Positions 1-8,522 of a DNA stretch of 32,437 nt are shown here, piece by piece (position 1 is the stretch's first letter; each line of letters begins with the position of its first letter). The notes beneath the pieces are model-generated. The model had not been told where the DNA came from, made no database searches, and worked only from the letters and a program-made list of their open reading frames with translations. Location: NCBI GenBank assembly GCA_002722695.1, contig PBMS01000003.1, forward strand, positions 7,148 through 39,584. Direction: 5' to 3'. A program made the translations under genes and the position numbers. Source of the stretch: Methanobacteriota archaeon. GTDB taxonomy: Archaea; Thermoplasmatota; Poseidoniia; Poseidoniales; Poseidoniaceae.

Positions 1-2
1 TC

Positions 3-500
3 CCGATTGAGGTTCACATTCTGAACGACCGACCGCAGTTGACGTACGCCTCAGCGTCCATCACCAAGGACGTCGGTCAGGTGTTCACCTACACGGTGGA
101 GGCGACCGACCCGGACGGTGTTGAACGCGTCCAAATCGATCTCGGCGTTTACACACCGGTTGGAGGTCCCCAGTGGGCGACAATGCACGACGACGGACTC
201 AATGGAGGCGACACGATTGCTGGAGACGGTGTTTACAGCGTCCTCCTTTCGGTTCGGGACGGAACGCCGCTGGGAACCCACGAGATTGCGTTGCGTGCGT
301 TCGACACCTACGGTGAACTCAACACGGGTTCATCGGTGATCGCCCTGACCGAGGCAACGGACTCAACAGAAGCAGGTGGAGGAATCAATGCAAATGTGCT
401 TGCCGGGGCTGGTTTGATCGTCCTCGTTGGAGCCGGTGTTGTGTTGGCGTTGATGAGGCGAGACGGTGGCGAAGGTGGCGACCGATTCGGTATGCAATAG
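3..500 (+). CDS. C-terminal part of a surface/secreted protein with a C-terminal TM anchor (5' truncated by the window edge)
   Basis: Frame is open from nt 3 (PIEVHILNDRPQLTYASAS...). Extracellular-like beta-rich sequence ends in a hydrophobic helix (ANVLAGAGLIVLVGAGVVLALMRR). Confidence 0.7.
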   Translation, partial: PIEVHILNDRPQLTYASASITKDVGQVFTYTVEATDPDGVERVQIDLGVYTPVGGPQWATMHDDGLNGGDTIAGDGVYSVLLSVRDGTPLGTHEIALRAFDTYGELNTGSSVIALTEATDSTEAGGGINANVLAGAGLIVLVGAGVVLALMRRDGGEGGDRFGMQ

Positions 501-550
501 GTGCTGACTGCGGGGGGTTCTTGAACGCCGTTCCGCGTGGCCGACAATGG

Positions 551-556
551 TTTAAA
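551..556 (+). promoter_or_regulatory. Putative archaeal TATA box (tttaaa) for the tRNA gene
   Basis: TTTAAA about 26-31 bp upstream of the tRNA 5' end. Confidence 0.45.
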
Positions 557-581
557 CTCGTTCCAGATGGGCAAGCCACCA

Positions 582-656
582 GCGAGCGTAGTGTAGTGGT
601 TATCACCGGGCGTTGCCAACGCCTGAACCCGGGTTCGAGTCCCGGCGCTCGCACCA
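582..656 (+). tRNA. tRNA-Gly (anticodon GCC), CCA apparently encoded
   Basis: Acceptor gcgagcg/cgctcgc; D-arm with GTG...CAC; anticodon arm GGGCG-TTGCCAA-CGCCT with GCC anticodon; T-arm CCGGG-TTCGAGT-CCCGG; discriminator A then CCA at 654-656. No intron. Confidence 0.95.
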
Positions 657-727
657 CTGCGGTTATCATCGAGACGGTTTTCCGTCAATGTTTATGGGGT
701 GTCCGAAGGCAACAGGATTCGATAGAG

Positions 728-1048
728 ATGACCGACCGCCGCATCATTTTCATCGGGAAAAAGCCCTTGCATGCTTATGTTCGAGCCGTGGTAAAAGCCA
801 TGGAGGATGGCGACCGTGAGGTCCAGTTGGTGGCCCGAGGTGCCACCATCTCCCGTGCCGTTGACGTGGCCGAGGTGTGCCGACGAAGAAACGGACACAT
901 AGCCCAGGGTCTGCCGGGAACCGTGAACATCGAAACCTTGTCCTGTGAATCCGAGGAGGTTGAGGGCGAGAACGGAATGCGAACGGTCAGTGTCCTGCGC
1001 ATCGACCTTCAGGGTGTGGGCGAGGTTCCCGCTTCTCAGGAAGAGTGA
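728..1048 (+). CDS. albA: DNA/RNA-binding protein Alba
   Basis: MTDRRIIFIGKKPLHAYVRAVVKAMEDG...VQLVARGATISRAVDVAEVCRRR is typical of Alba. ATG at 728 inside the longer ORF 521-1048. Confidence 0.9.
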   Translation: MTDRRIIFIGKKPLHAYVRAVVKAMEDGDREVQLVARGATISRAVDVAEVCRRRNGHIAQGLPGTVNIETLSCESEEVEGENGMRTVSVLRIDLQGVGEVPASQEE

Positions 1049-1407
1049 GCGGTCAGCAGCTTCAATCTGCGTTCGATTTCTGCGGCTGTTTTCTCGTAAA
1101 CGTCGTACGCCTGACCTACCGGATCATCGAGTTCCCAATCTTGGTCGAGCCTGATGGCGGGGCAGTGCACGCCGCAGCCCATGGAGATGACCATATCAAA
1201 GGATTCAGGTTCAAATTCATCGATGGATTGGGGGCGCAGGTCGTGGGTTTCGATGCCCTTGGATTGGAGAAGCGTCAGAGCGTGCGGTGCGACCTTGGCG
1301 GCGGGGTGCGTTCCAGCAGAAGCGGCATCAAACCCCATTGATTTGGCCAATCCTTCAGCCATCTGGGAGCGGCAAGAATTACCCACGCAAACAAACAGGA
1401 GCTTCAT
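1036..1407 (-). CDS. Low-molecular-weight protein tyrosine phosphatase / arsenate reductase (ArsC-type)
   Basis: MKLLFVCVGNSCRSQMAEGLAK P-loop (CxxxxCRS) and late DPVG motif. ATG at 1407. Tail overlaps the end of Alba convergently. Confidence 0.85.
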   Translation of the reverse strand: MKLLFVCVGNSCRSQMAEGLAKSMGFDAASAGTHPAAKVAPHALTLLQSKGIETHDLRPQSIDEFEPESFDMVISMGCGVHCPAIRLDQDWELDDPVGQAYDVYEKTAAEIERRLKLLTAHSS

Positions 1408-1492
1408 GTGATTTACATGACGGCCACCCTCTATGAAACCTCTCTCATGAGAAGATTGATGAGTTGACATACCTCGATGCATTGGGACGGTT

Positions 1493-1840
1493 GTGTTGCG
1501 TGCCGTTGGCCTTAACCTCGCCGTCTTTTGCGCCCTTTTTCTGCTTCACATCGTTTTTGCGGCAGCAGGCATCGATGCAGGGTTTCGAATCGTGGCCTTT
1601 CTCATTTCGATTCAAACGATCGGATTCGCTCCGCTTACCGCACTGCTGGTCGGTCCGTGCGAGGCCTCGGTGCGACGCACCGTGGCCCTGCGCTCGTTGA
1701 CGGTCGGTGTCCCGATGGCGTTCGGACTGGCGTGGGCCTACGGAGGGATGGCTTGGTCTTTGCCGGAGACGGTTGGAATCGTGGGTGGTTCCCTCGCCGT
1801 TTACGCAGCGTTTGACCGATTCTGGGCCCGGCCGAGTTGA
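1493..1840 (+). CDS. Small hypothetical integral membrane protein
   Basis: GTG-start ORF of 115 aa with about 3-4 hydrophobic segments. No family recognised. Confidence 0.5.
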   Translation: MLRAVGLNLAVFCALFLLHIVFAAAGIDAGFRIVAFLISIQTIGFAPLTALLVGPCEASVRRTVALRSLTVGVPMAFGLAWAYGGMAWSLPETVGIVGGSLAVYAAFDRFWARPS

Positions 1841-1898
1841 CGTTCCCTAAGTGTGGGGCCGTGGGTGGGTTGAAGTAGCCCAGTTTCGTGGTTTGATC

Positions 1899-2909
1899 AT
1901 GGCGGATTCACCCGTATCCATCAACACACCCGGCTCCGCAGGCGAGGCTCCCGCTGGCCCGTCTCCCCAAGAGCAGAAACAGATGGAGCAGGCCTACGCT
2001 CAAATGAAGCGAAAGATGGCTATGGAAGAAATCGGCCGCAACATCAAGCACAAAATCATGGTGCTTTCAGGGAAGGGTGGTGTCGGCAAATCCACCGTTT
2101 CCACCGGACTGGCTCTCTCCTTGGCTCAACAAGGCCACACCGTTGGCATCCTGGACATCGACATCACCGGTCCGAACGTGCCCAAGATGATGGGTCTTGA
2201 CGGTCGACGCCTGCACGTTGAGAACAAGCGCATTCACCCCGCACAAGGGCATCTGGGCGTGAAGGTGATCAGCATGGCCTTTTTGCTCGAGGACGAAGAC
2301 ACCCCGGTGGTCTGGCGCGGGCCCATCAAACTCGGCGCTATTCAGCAATTCATCGGAGACGTTGAGTGGGGTCAACTCGACTACCTCGTCATCGACTTCC
2401 CGCCCGGGACCTCCGATGAACCCTTGACGGTGGCGCAATCCTTGCCCGACATCGACGGCATGGTCATCGTCACTACGCCTCAACAGGTTGCGCTTCTTGA
2501 CAGCCGAAAATCCATCACCTTTTCGGAATCCCTCAAGGTCCCGGTGTTGGGTGTTGTTGAGAACATGAGCGGATTCACCGTGAACGGCACCGCTGCACCC
2601 GGAACCGAAGTGAACATTGCTGCACCAGGCGGGAAAACCCTGGCCGCAACCGCCGACGAAAGCGGAAACTTCTCCGTCACGCTTGATATTTTCAAAGAAG
2701 GCGGAGGCAAGGAAACAGCGGAGGAATTCGGTGTTCCGTTCCTTGGTGCACTTCCATTTGACCCCGGCTTTGTGCGAGGAGGTGACGACGGCGTCCATCG
2801 AATCGTTTCTGAACCCGAAGGGGCTTCTGCACGAGCCTTTGCCAAGGTCGTTGATGCCATTCAAAATCAGCTTTCAGACGGCGCAGACAACGGACTCGAA
2901 ATCATCTGA
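1899..2909 (+). CDS. Mrp/NBP35-family P-loop ATPase (Fe-S carrier family), cysteine-free variant
   Basis: LSGKGGVGKSTVSTGLALSLAQQGHTVGILDIDITGPNVPKMMG, VVWRGPIKLGAIQQF, DYLVIDFPPGTSDEPLT, GVVENMSGF, GGGKETAEEFGVPFLGALPFDP. ATG at 1899. Confidence 0.93.
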   Translation: MADSPVSINTPGSAGEAPAGPSPQEQKQMEQAYAQMKRKMAMEEIGRNIKHKIMVLSGKGGVGKSTVSTGLALSLAQQGHTVGILDIDITGPNVPKMMGLDGRRLHVENKRIHPAQGHLGVKVISMAFLLEDEDTPVVWRGPIKLGAIQQFIGDVEWGQLDYLVIDFPPGTSDEPLTVAQSLPDIDGMVIVTTPQQVALLDSRKSITFSESLKVPVLGVVENMSGFTVNGTAAPGTEVNIAAPGGKTLAATADESGNFSVTLDIFKEGGGKETAEEFGVPFLGALPFDPGFVRGGDDGVHRIVSEPEGASARAFAKVVDAIQNQLSDGADNGLEII

Positions 2910-2918
2910 GGTGCGAAT

Positions 2919-3272
2919 ATGGGAGAAGTTCTGCCCGTGTTGAAGAAGCTGGAACGGCTTCAGCAAGAAATGGTCTTGACCTACGACAACGAAGCAGATT
3001 TCATCGTTTCCTACGACGACCTTCGTCATGCCTGCCCGTGCGCAAAGTGCTCCCCACTTCGCAACGAAGACGACTCTTCAAGGGTCCTTCGTCGTCAAAT
3101 TGAGGCGCTGCCCGCAGAAAAGCCGACGGTCCGAACGGTTGGAAAATACGCCCTTGCGTTTGAATGGCAAAAGGGATGCTCGGCCGGCATTTACCGGTTT
3201 GAGCGTATTTACGACCTCGCCAATAAGCGCGACCCCGATCGAGGCAAACCCTACGTCCACGGAGCATGGTAG
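2919..3272 (+). CDS. DUF971 (gamma-butyrobetaine hydroxylase-like N-terminal) domain protein
   Basis: Starts 10 nt after the mrp stop. CPCAKC motif and ALAFEWQKGCSAGIYRFERIYDL match the DUF971 pattern (CxCxxC ... DGHxSGIYxWxYL). Confidence 0.8.
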   Translation: MGEVLPVLKKLERLQQEMVLTYDNEADFIVSYDDLRHACPCAKCSPLRNEDDSSRVLRRQIEALPAEKPTVRTVGKYALAFEWQKGCSAGIYRFERIYDLANKRDPDRGKPYVHGAW

Positions 3273-3347
3273 GAACCAACGTGTTCCCTTCCGTATTGAC
3301 GACGCTTTGATGAGGGGACGCCGCAACCCAAAACCAGAGGCGTCGTC

Positions 3348-5408
3348 GTGCAGAGTGTTTACCTCACATGGATGATCAGCGCTCTGGCGCTTGGTGTGCT
3401 CCTTCTTCCCGTGTTCAAACCACCGTGGGCGAAGTTGTCACTTCCACCTTTTGTTGACTTTTTCCGACGCTATTGGGTCCACATTCTCATCGTCTTTGCG
3501 ATCTACAACGCCAAAGACGCTCTTGACCAAGTCGATCGTTTGTTGATGGCCAGCACCGGATTGGACATGACCCCCTACATTTGGGCGGTGGAAGGGAACC
3601 TTGTTCTTTGGGTCCAGCAGACCTTCATGGCGGACTGGCTGACCACGACGTTAACGCATTTTTACGTCGCCGGGTTCATGTTTGTGTGCTATGTTTCGGT
3701 GTTTTACTTCGCCTATTTTGACGACCGGTGGCTCGCCGACCGTGTCACACTTTCCATCGCATGGGTCTACATTCTCGCCGTGCCGTTCTATTTGTTCTTC
3801 AACGTCCGTGTCACAGGGGATACCATTCCGGAAATGCAAACCCTCGCTTACACATTGACACCAGAAATCGCAGATTGGTTCCGCCGAATCGACCCGTTCA
3901 CGAACGGCATGCCGTCACTCCACATCGGCATTCCGTTTGCGGTTTGGCTCTGTTTGACACGATTTGACGACGATCGGAGATGGAACCGGTATCGATACAC
4001 CGTGGGTGTGTTCACGCTGCTGACGGCCTTCACCATCATCTATCTTGGCATCCATTGGTTCTTGGACATCATCGGGGGCATGCTCATCGCTGGAGCGGCC
4101 GTTTCGCTGGCCGACAGAACGTCAAACACTTGGTGGAAATTTTTTGATGAGCGGACGATGAACGCCCGAATCGTTACGGTCCTGACGCGTCCCGGGCAGG
4201 CATGGTCGTGGTTTTCCTCGAAGGCCGCTTCGACGTTCAAGGCCTACCGGTCGCCATCAAGCAGGGAAACCGGCCACATCGCTCTGGCCATTCTCATCGT
4301 CGTTGCGGCCGTCATCACGTGGGACCTCACCCACCGTTCGTTGCCCGCAGGCGGAGTTGAGGCGCCCGACGCTGCCGCTTCCTCCGGGGATTGGACGGTT
4401 GCACGGGACAACCGGGAGGACGGCGTAGGGTTGGTGTTGTACGACCTTTCAGCGGACGGTTTTGAACCGTTTGAGATGGTTGTTCCCGGTCTGGATTTAA
4501 ACTCAACATGGGCGATGCAGAACGAGCGCTTGGTCGTCTCGAACGCCTCCACGCTGTTTGTGTTCGACGTGAATCAACCGGAAACTGCGATTCGTTCCGT
4601 ACCGTTGGGTCCGCACCAGCATCTCGTGCTGTGCGAGCGAGCCTCGGAAACCGTGGTCGTTTACACGGTGGACGGTCGTCTTCACGTAATGGATTTGAAA
4701 GGCAATCCGATGGACGACCCGGATGCGGAGCACACGGGCATACGCACCATGACGTGTGCCGGTTCTGAAATCGCCTACGTCGCCGACGATGCCCCGATGG
4801 AGGTCAACATCGTTCAATTGGGTGTACGTGGACAAGTCGGTTATTCGATCAACGCCACAGCACCCGTCCAGGAAGATGAAATCCTTGCCACGTGGGGAAC
4901 GCCCGTTGACATGGGCAACGCAACCATCCTCAACATGTCGTTTGATCGAGAATATCTTGCTGTGACGGTCAATGTATCAGCCACCGACCGTTTGGTTCTT
5001 TACAACCGCAGCACGGCCGAGCAATGGCTTGCTAGCAACGCAAAGTACCACGTTTCCGATCTATCCCTCGACCACGGAATTCTTGCATGGTCGGTTCGAG
5101 ACCACTACAACCCCATGATGCCACAGTCAAAGTACCTCGATCGAGAAATCTACTTCACCGATTTAGCGACAAACACCTCGCACGTGCTCACATCCGACAC
5201 GAACGACCAGTGGGGACCGCAAGTTTTGGAACATCACCTCATCTATTTCCAATCCGACGGCGAGGTCGTTCAATTCAAAATCCATGCTTGGGAGCCTGAA
5301 CTCCGACTCTACTCGAGCATCGTCCTGCAGACCGGGGTTTTGGCGGCCTTCGTGGTGGTGGCGTGGAACATGTGGCAACGCCAGAGTGAACGGCGGCTTC
5401 ATCGTTAA
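3348..5408 (+). CDS. PAP2-superfamily (Ipt1/Aur1-like) membrane phosphatase/transferase fused to a C-terminal predicted beta-propeller and terminal TM
   Basis: Multi-TM N-terminus with NGMPSLHIGIPF and LGIHWFLDIIGGML motifs, then TM helix (ALAILIVVAAVITWDL), repeated beta-strand blades, and a C-terminal TM. GTG start. Confidence 0.8.
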   Translation: MQSVYLTWMISALALGVLLLPVFKPPWAKLSLPPFVDFFRRYWVHILIVFAIYNAKDALDQVDRLLMASTGLDMTPYIWAVEGNLVLWVQQTFMADWLTTTLTHFYVAGFMFVCYVSVFYFAYFDDRWLADRVTLSIAWVYILAVPFYLFFNVRVTGDTIPEMQTLAYTLTPEIADWFRRIDPFTNGMPSLHIGIPFAVWLCLTRFDDDRRWNRYRYTVGVFTLLTAFTIIYLGIHWFLDIIGGMLIAGAAVSLADRTSNTWWKFFDERTMNARIVTVLTRPGQAWSWFSSKAASTFKAYRSPSSRETGHIALAILIVVAAVITWDLTHRSLPAGGVEAPDAAASSGDWTVARDNREDGVGLVLYDLSADGFEPFEMVVPGLDLNSTWAMQNERLVVSNASTLFVFDVNQPETAIRSVPLGPHQHLVLCERASETVVVYTVDGRLHVMDLKGNPMDDPDAEHTGIRTMTCAGSEIAYVADDAPMEVNIVQLGVRGQVGYSINATAPVQEDEILATWGTPVDMGNATILNMSFDREYLAVTVNVSATDRLVLYNRSTAEQWLASNAKYHVSDLSLDHGILAWSVRDHYNPMMPQSKYLDREIYFTDLATNTSHVLTSDTNDQWGPQVLEHHLIYFQSDGEVVQFKIHAWEPELRLYSSIVLQTGVLAAFVVVAWNMWQRQSERRLHR

Positions 5409-6085
5409 CCGTGATATCGAACCCGAGTTCGAATGTCCACAAGTCGGGTGTGAACCTCATTCGCCGTGGGTACGGCGCCCCCTTGGAGCACCTGTGGAGG
5501 GCCTAGCTCGTCTTCAGCAGCGAGATAGCCTTCGATGACCCAGTCAATACCACCCTCCCACTGGGGGTGTGAGGCACCAAGGATTTCATCGAGGACGTGC
5601 AAGTCAATCCCAAATCGTTCCACATCGTACTCCACGGATGCGAGTCCGAAATCGATCAGGTGGACCTCCTCATCCTCGATCAGAATGTTGTTGCTCGACA
5701 AATCTCCGTGCGTGGTCGCCATTCGGTGCAAAGCCCTGACGGCAGCACCGACTTTTCGAAGGACGGACTCCGCCCGCGGGGCAGTGGTTGTTTCGTCGTT
5801 GAGAACGTCGATGAGTGGACGGCCGTTGAGATGTTCGATGATGAGTTGACCCCCCTCGTAATCCAAATCCCACACGGACGGAACGGAGAGACCCGCTTTT
5901 CGTGTGCGGATCAGCAGCCTTGCTTCGCTGATCATTCGACGGACACCAAGGCGGTGGTCAAGGTTCGGATGGCGCCATGAGCGTGGTCTTCGCTGTTTAC
6001 GAACCGCAGGACGCCCGAACCACGTCCCCTTCCAAACCTCGGCCTCAGCGCCGAGGTGCAGGCGTTCGGTTGGCTCAAAGACCAT
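5405..6085 (-). CDS. bud32: KEOPS-type atypical kinase Bud32
   Basis: GAEAEVWKG, RKQRRPRSWRHPNLDHRLGVRRMISEARLL, THGDLSSNNILI, LIDFGLASVEYDVERFGIDLHVLDEIL, all Bud32 signatures. ATG at 6085 chosen; in-frame ATGs exist further upstream. Confidence 0.88.
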   Translation of the reverse strand: MVFEPTERLHLGAEAEVWKGTWFGRPAVRKQRRPRSWRHPNLDHRLGVRRMISEARLLIRTRKAGLSVPSVWDLDYEGGQLIIEHLNGRPLIDVLNDETTTAPRAESVLRKVGAAVRALHRMATTHGDLSSNNILIEDEEVHLIDFGLASVEYDVERFGIDLHVLDEILGASHPQWEGGIDWVIEGYLAAEDELGPPQVLQGGAVPTANEVHTRLVDIRTRVRYHG

Positions 6086-6206
6086 GCATCGTCCACCTCG
6101 GTCCTCTTTTTGAACGTTCACGCCCATCCGTTCCTTCAAAAAGGATTGAGCCTTGGGTTGGATGAGAGCCATGGCCATCTCCCTCCCAATGTGTTCCGTG
6201 GATTTC

Positions 6207-7325
6207 ATGGACACGTCCTTGTCCGTGGAAGAACAAGCGATTGCGGATCGCATTCAGGAGCTGAAAGCCCAGCTTGGCGATGACCTCCTTATTTTGGGCC
6301 ATCATTACCAGCGAGACAGCATCGTGATGCACGCTGATTTCCTCGGAGACTCCTTCATGCTCAGCCAAAAAGCGGCTGAGTCGGACGCGAAGTACATCGT
6401 GTTTTGCGGCGTGCACTTCATGGCGGAATCGGCGGACATCTTGACGTCCGACAGCCAAAGCGTTGTGTTGCCCAACCTTCGTGCGGGCTGTTCGATGGCG
6501 GACATGGCCACGCTCAGCGAGGTCGAAGTGGCTTGGGAGGAACTGCTGCGAGAGTCCGGTCTTTCCGACCCCATCGATCGCCCGAATCCCGACGCACCGG
6601 TCGCTGCGGACGAGGCCTACCTCGTACCCGTCACTTACATGAATTCAAGCGCCGACCTCAAGGACTTCGTTGGCCGCCACGGCGGCGTGGTCTGCACGTC
6701 CTCCAATGCAGAAGGGGTGTTGAATTGGGCGTTTGAGCGAGCAGGAACCAACGGAGCTGTTCTGTTTTTCCCTGACCAGCACCTGGGGCGCAACACCGGC
6801 CTGGCGATGGGCATCGACACCGACCGAATGCCGACATGGACGCCGGGCGTTGGTGCAATGGGCTCGCTTGACAACGCTCGAATCGTCCTTTGGCACGGTT
6901 TTTGTTCGGTCCACAAGCGGTTCACGCCTCAACAGATCCAGGAGTTCCGAACCGAGCATCCCGACGGCATCGTCGTCGTGCACCCGGAATGCCCGATGGA
7001 AACGGTTGAGCTTGCTGACGCCAACGGCTCAACGCAGTACATCCGAAATTTTGTCAAGGAGCAACCAGCGGGCGCCAGCATCGCTATTGGGACCGAAATC
7101 AACATGGTGGCTCGACTCGCTCAGGAACATCCGGACAAGCACATTGAATGTCTCGATGAAGAGATTTGTCCGTGCTCAACGATGTACATGATTCATCCTG
7201 CCTACCTGATGGACGTGTTGGAGCGCTTGGTCGACGGCGAGGTTCCCAATCAAATCGTTGTTTCCGAGGCCGTCCAAGCAGGTTCACTGCTGGCGCTCAA
7301 CAGAATGCTGGCCATCCTGAAGTGA
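6207..7325 (+). CDS. nadA: Quinolinate synthase NadA
   Basis: ILGHHYQRDSIVMHADFLGDSFMLSQKA, FCGVHFMAESADIL, AGCSMADM, VHPECPMETVELAD, EEICPCSTMYMI. ATG at 6207 within ORF 6153-7325. Confidence 0.93.
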   Translation: MDTSLSVEEQAIADRIQELKAQLGDDLLILGHHYQRDSIVMHADFLGDSFMLSQKAAESDAKYIVFCGVHFMAESADILTSDSQSVVLPNLRAGCSMADMATLSEVEVAWEELLRESGLSDPIDRPNPDAPVAADEAYLVPVTYMNSSADLKDFVGRHGGVVCTSSNAEGVLNWAFERAGTNGAVLFFPDQHLGRNTGLAMGIDTDRMPTWTPGVGAMGSLDNARIVLWHGFCSVHKRFTPQQIQEFRTEHPDGIVVVHPECPMETVELADANGSTQYIRNFVKEQPAGASIAIGTEINMVARLAQEHPDKHIECLDEEICPCSTMYMIHPAYLMDVLERLVDGEVPNQIVVSEAVQAGSLLALNRMLAILK

Positions 7326-7326
7326 A

Positions 7327-7698
7327 TCAAGCCAACCAGGATTCGGCGCTCTTCCATCCGATCCATGCCAACAGCGGGCACACCAGGCCGCTGAGCGCAA
7401 CGTAGACGCCCGCAACCGACCAGCGCCCTTCTTCGAGCAGTGCAATGGTTTCCACCGAGAACGTGGACATGGTGGTGAAGGCTCCCAAGAAACCTGCACC
7501 CAGCAAAAGCGCACCCGCCTCGTCGAGAACGTTCGTCAGCGTTGCCGCAGTGACCGCACCCAGCAGCAAGGAACCCACCAAATTCACGCTCAGCGTAGCC
7601 CATGGAAAACCGGAGGAGGGGATCGTCTCACTCAAGTAGAATCGAAGCAGAGCCCCTGCGGCCCCGCCGACAGCGATCAAAATCCAATTTGAAACCAT
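7327..7698 (-). CDS. crcB: Fluoride exporter CrcB/Fluc
   Basis: GGAAGALLRFYLS, ATLSVNLVGSLLLGAV, GFLGAFTTMSTFSVETIALLEEG. ATG at 7698. Confidence 0.92.
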   Translation of the reverse strand: MVSNWILIAVGGAAGALLRFYLSETIPSSGFPWATLSVNLVGSLLLGAVTAATLTNVLDEAGALLLGAGFLGAFTTMSTFSVETIALLEEGRWSVAGVYVALSGLVCPLLAWIGWKSAESWLA

Positions 7699-7799
7699 GG
7701 CCGGGTCTCGTCCTCCCTGGCTTAAGAAACTCCTCGTTCCCGAGGGCCCCACCCGTGGAAAACGGGCAGGGTCATAGGCTGTCGTGATGTGGACACCGT

Positions 7800-8468
7800 A
7801 TGAGCGCTACGGTCTGGTTTTTGACCTCCAATCAGGGAAAGTTGGACGAGGCAGCGCATCACTTTTCGGAAGTCGGCATGGAGGTCAGAGCCCTCAGCGT
7901 GGATTCAGGCGTCGTTGTCGAGCCTCAAGCCGAGGATTTGGAAACGGTGGCCAGGGCCAAGATTCAGCAAGCTCTGAAGCACTTACCCGAAGGCGAGACC
8001 ACGGTGATGGTGGAGGATGCGGGCTTGTTTATCGACGCACTGGGAGGCTTTCCGGGCGTGTATTCCGCCTACGTGCACGACACGATTGGGAACCTTGGCA
8101 TCGTGCGGTTGCTTCACCATCTCACCAGCGAGGACCCCGTCCGGGCGAAACGCCTTCGCGCCGCTTCCTTCCAAGCGGTGGCCGTCTTGTGGGACGGGCA
8201 TCAACTCATCGTTGGCAAAGGGGTGTGCCGGGGGTCCATTGCATCGGACGCTCAAGGGGAGAACGGTTTCGGGTACGATCCCATCTTCATCCCCGCCGAC
8301 TTGGACGAGGACGGAGCGTCGCTCGACCCTGAAACCTTGGGTGTTGTGAGCACGCACGGACGGACGTTCGGAAGCGTTGACGTGTCTGAGAAGCACCTGT
8401 TCAGTCATCGTCGTAGAGCGATTGAAGACCTCGTGCGCCAGATGCCTCAACTCAACGCTGGTGAATGA
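7800..8468 (+). CDS. rdgB: XTP/dITP diphosphatase (RdgB/HAM1 family)
   Basis: VWFLTSNQGKLDEA, VMVEDAGLFIDALGGFPGVYSAYV, GENGFGYDPIFIP. Confidence 0.93.
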   Translation: MSATVWFLTSNQGKLDEAAHHFSEVGMEVRALSVDSGVVVEPQAEDLETVARAKIQQALKHLPEGETTVMVEDAGLFIDALGGFPGVYSAYVHDTIGNLGIVRLLHHLTSEDPVRAKRLRAASFQAVAVLWDGHQLIVGKGVCRGSIASDAQGENGFGYDPIFIPADLDEDGASLDPETLGVVSTHGRTFGSVDVSEKHLFSHRRRAIEDLVRQMPQLNAGE

Positions 8469-8522
8469 CCGATGCCGTCCATCACCGTCATAAAGAACCG
8501 ATGATTGGATGGAGCGAGGGAC

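Noticed and set aside
2067-2864. 265-aa minus-strand ORF
   Set aside because: Antisense shadow of the Mrp ATPase gene.
7699-7799. Possible fluoride riboswitch upstream of crcB
   Set aside because: The leader contains some short complementary runs, but I could not see the conserved fluoride-riboswitch core by eye. An Infernal search would decide.
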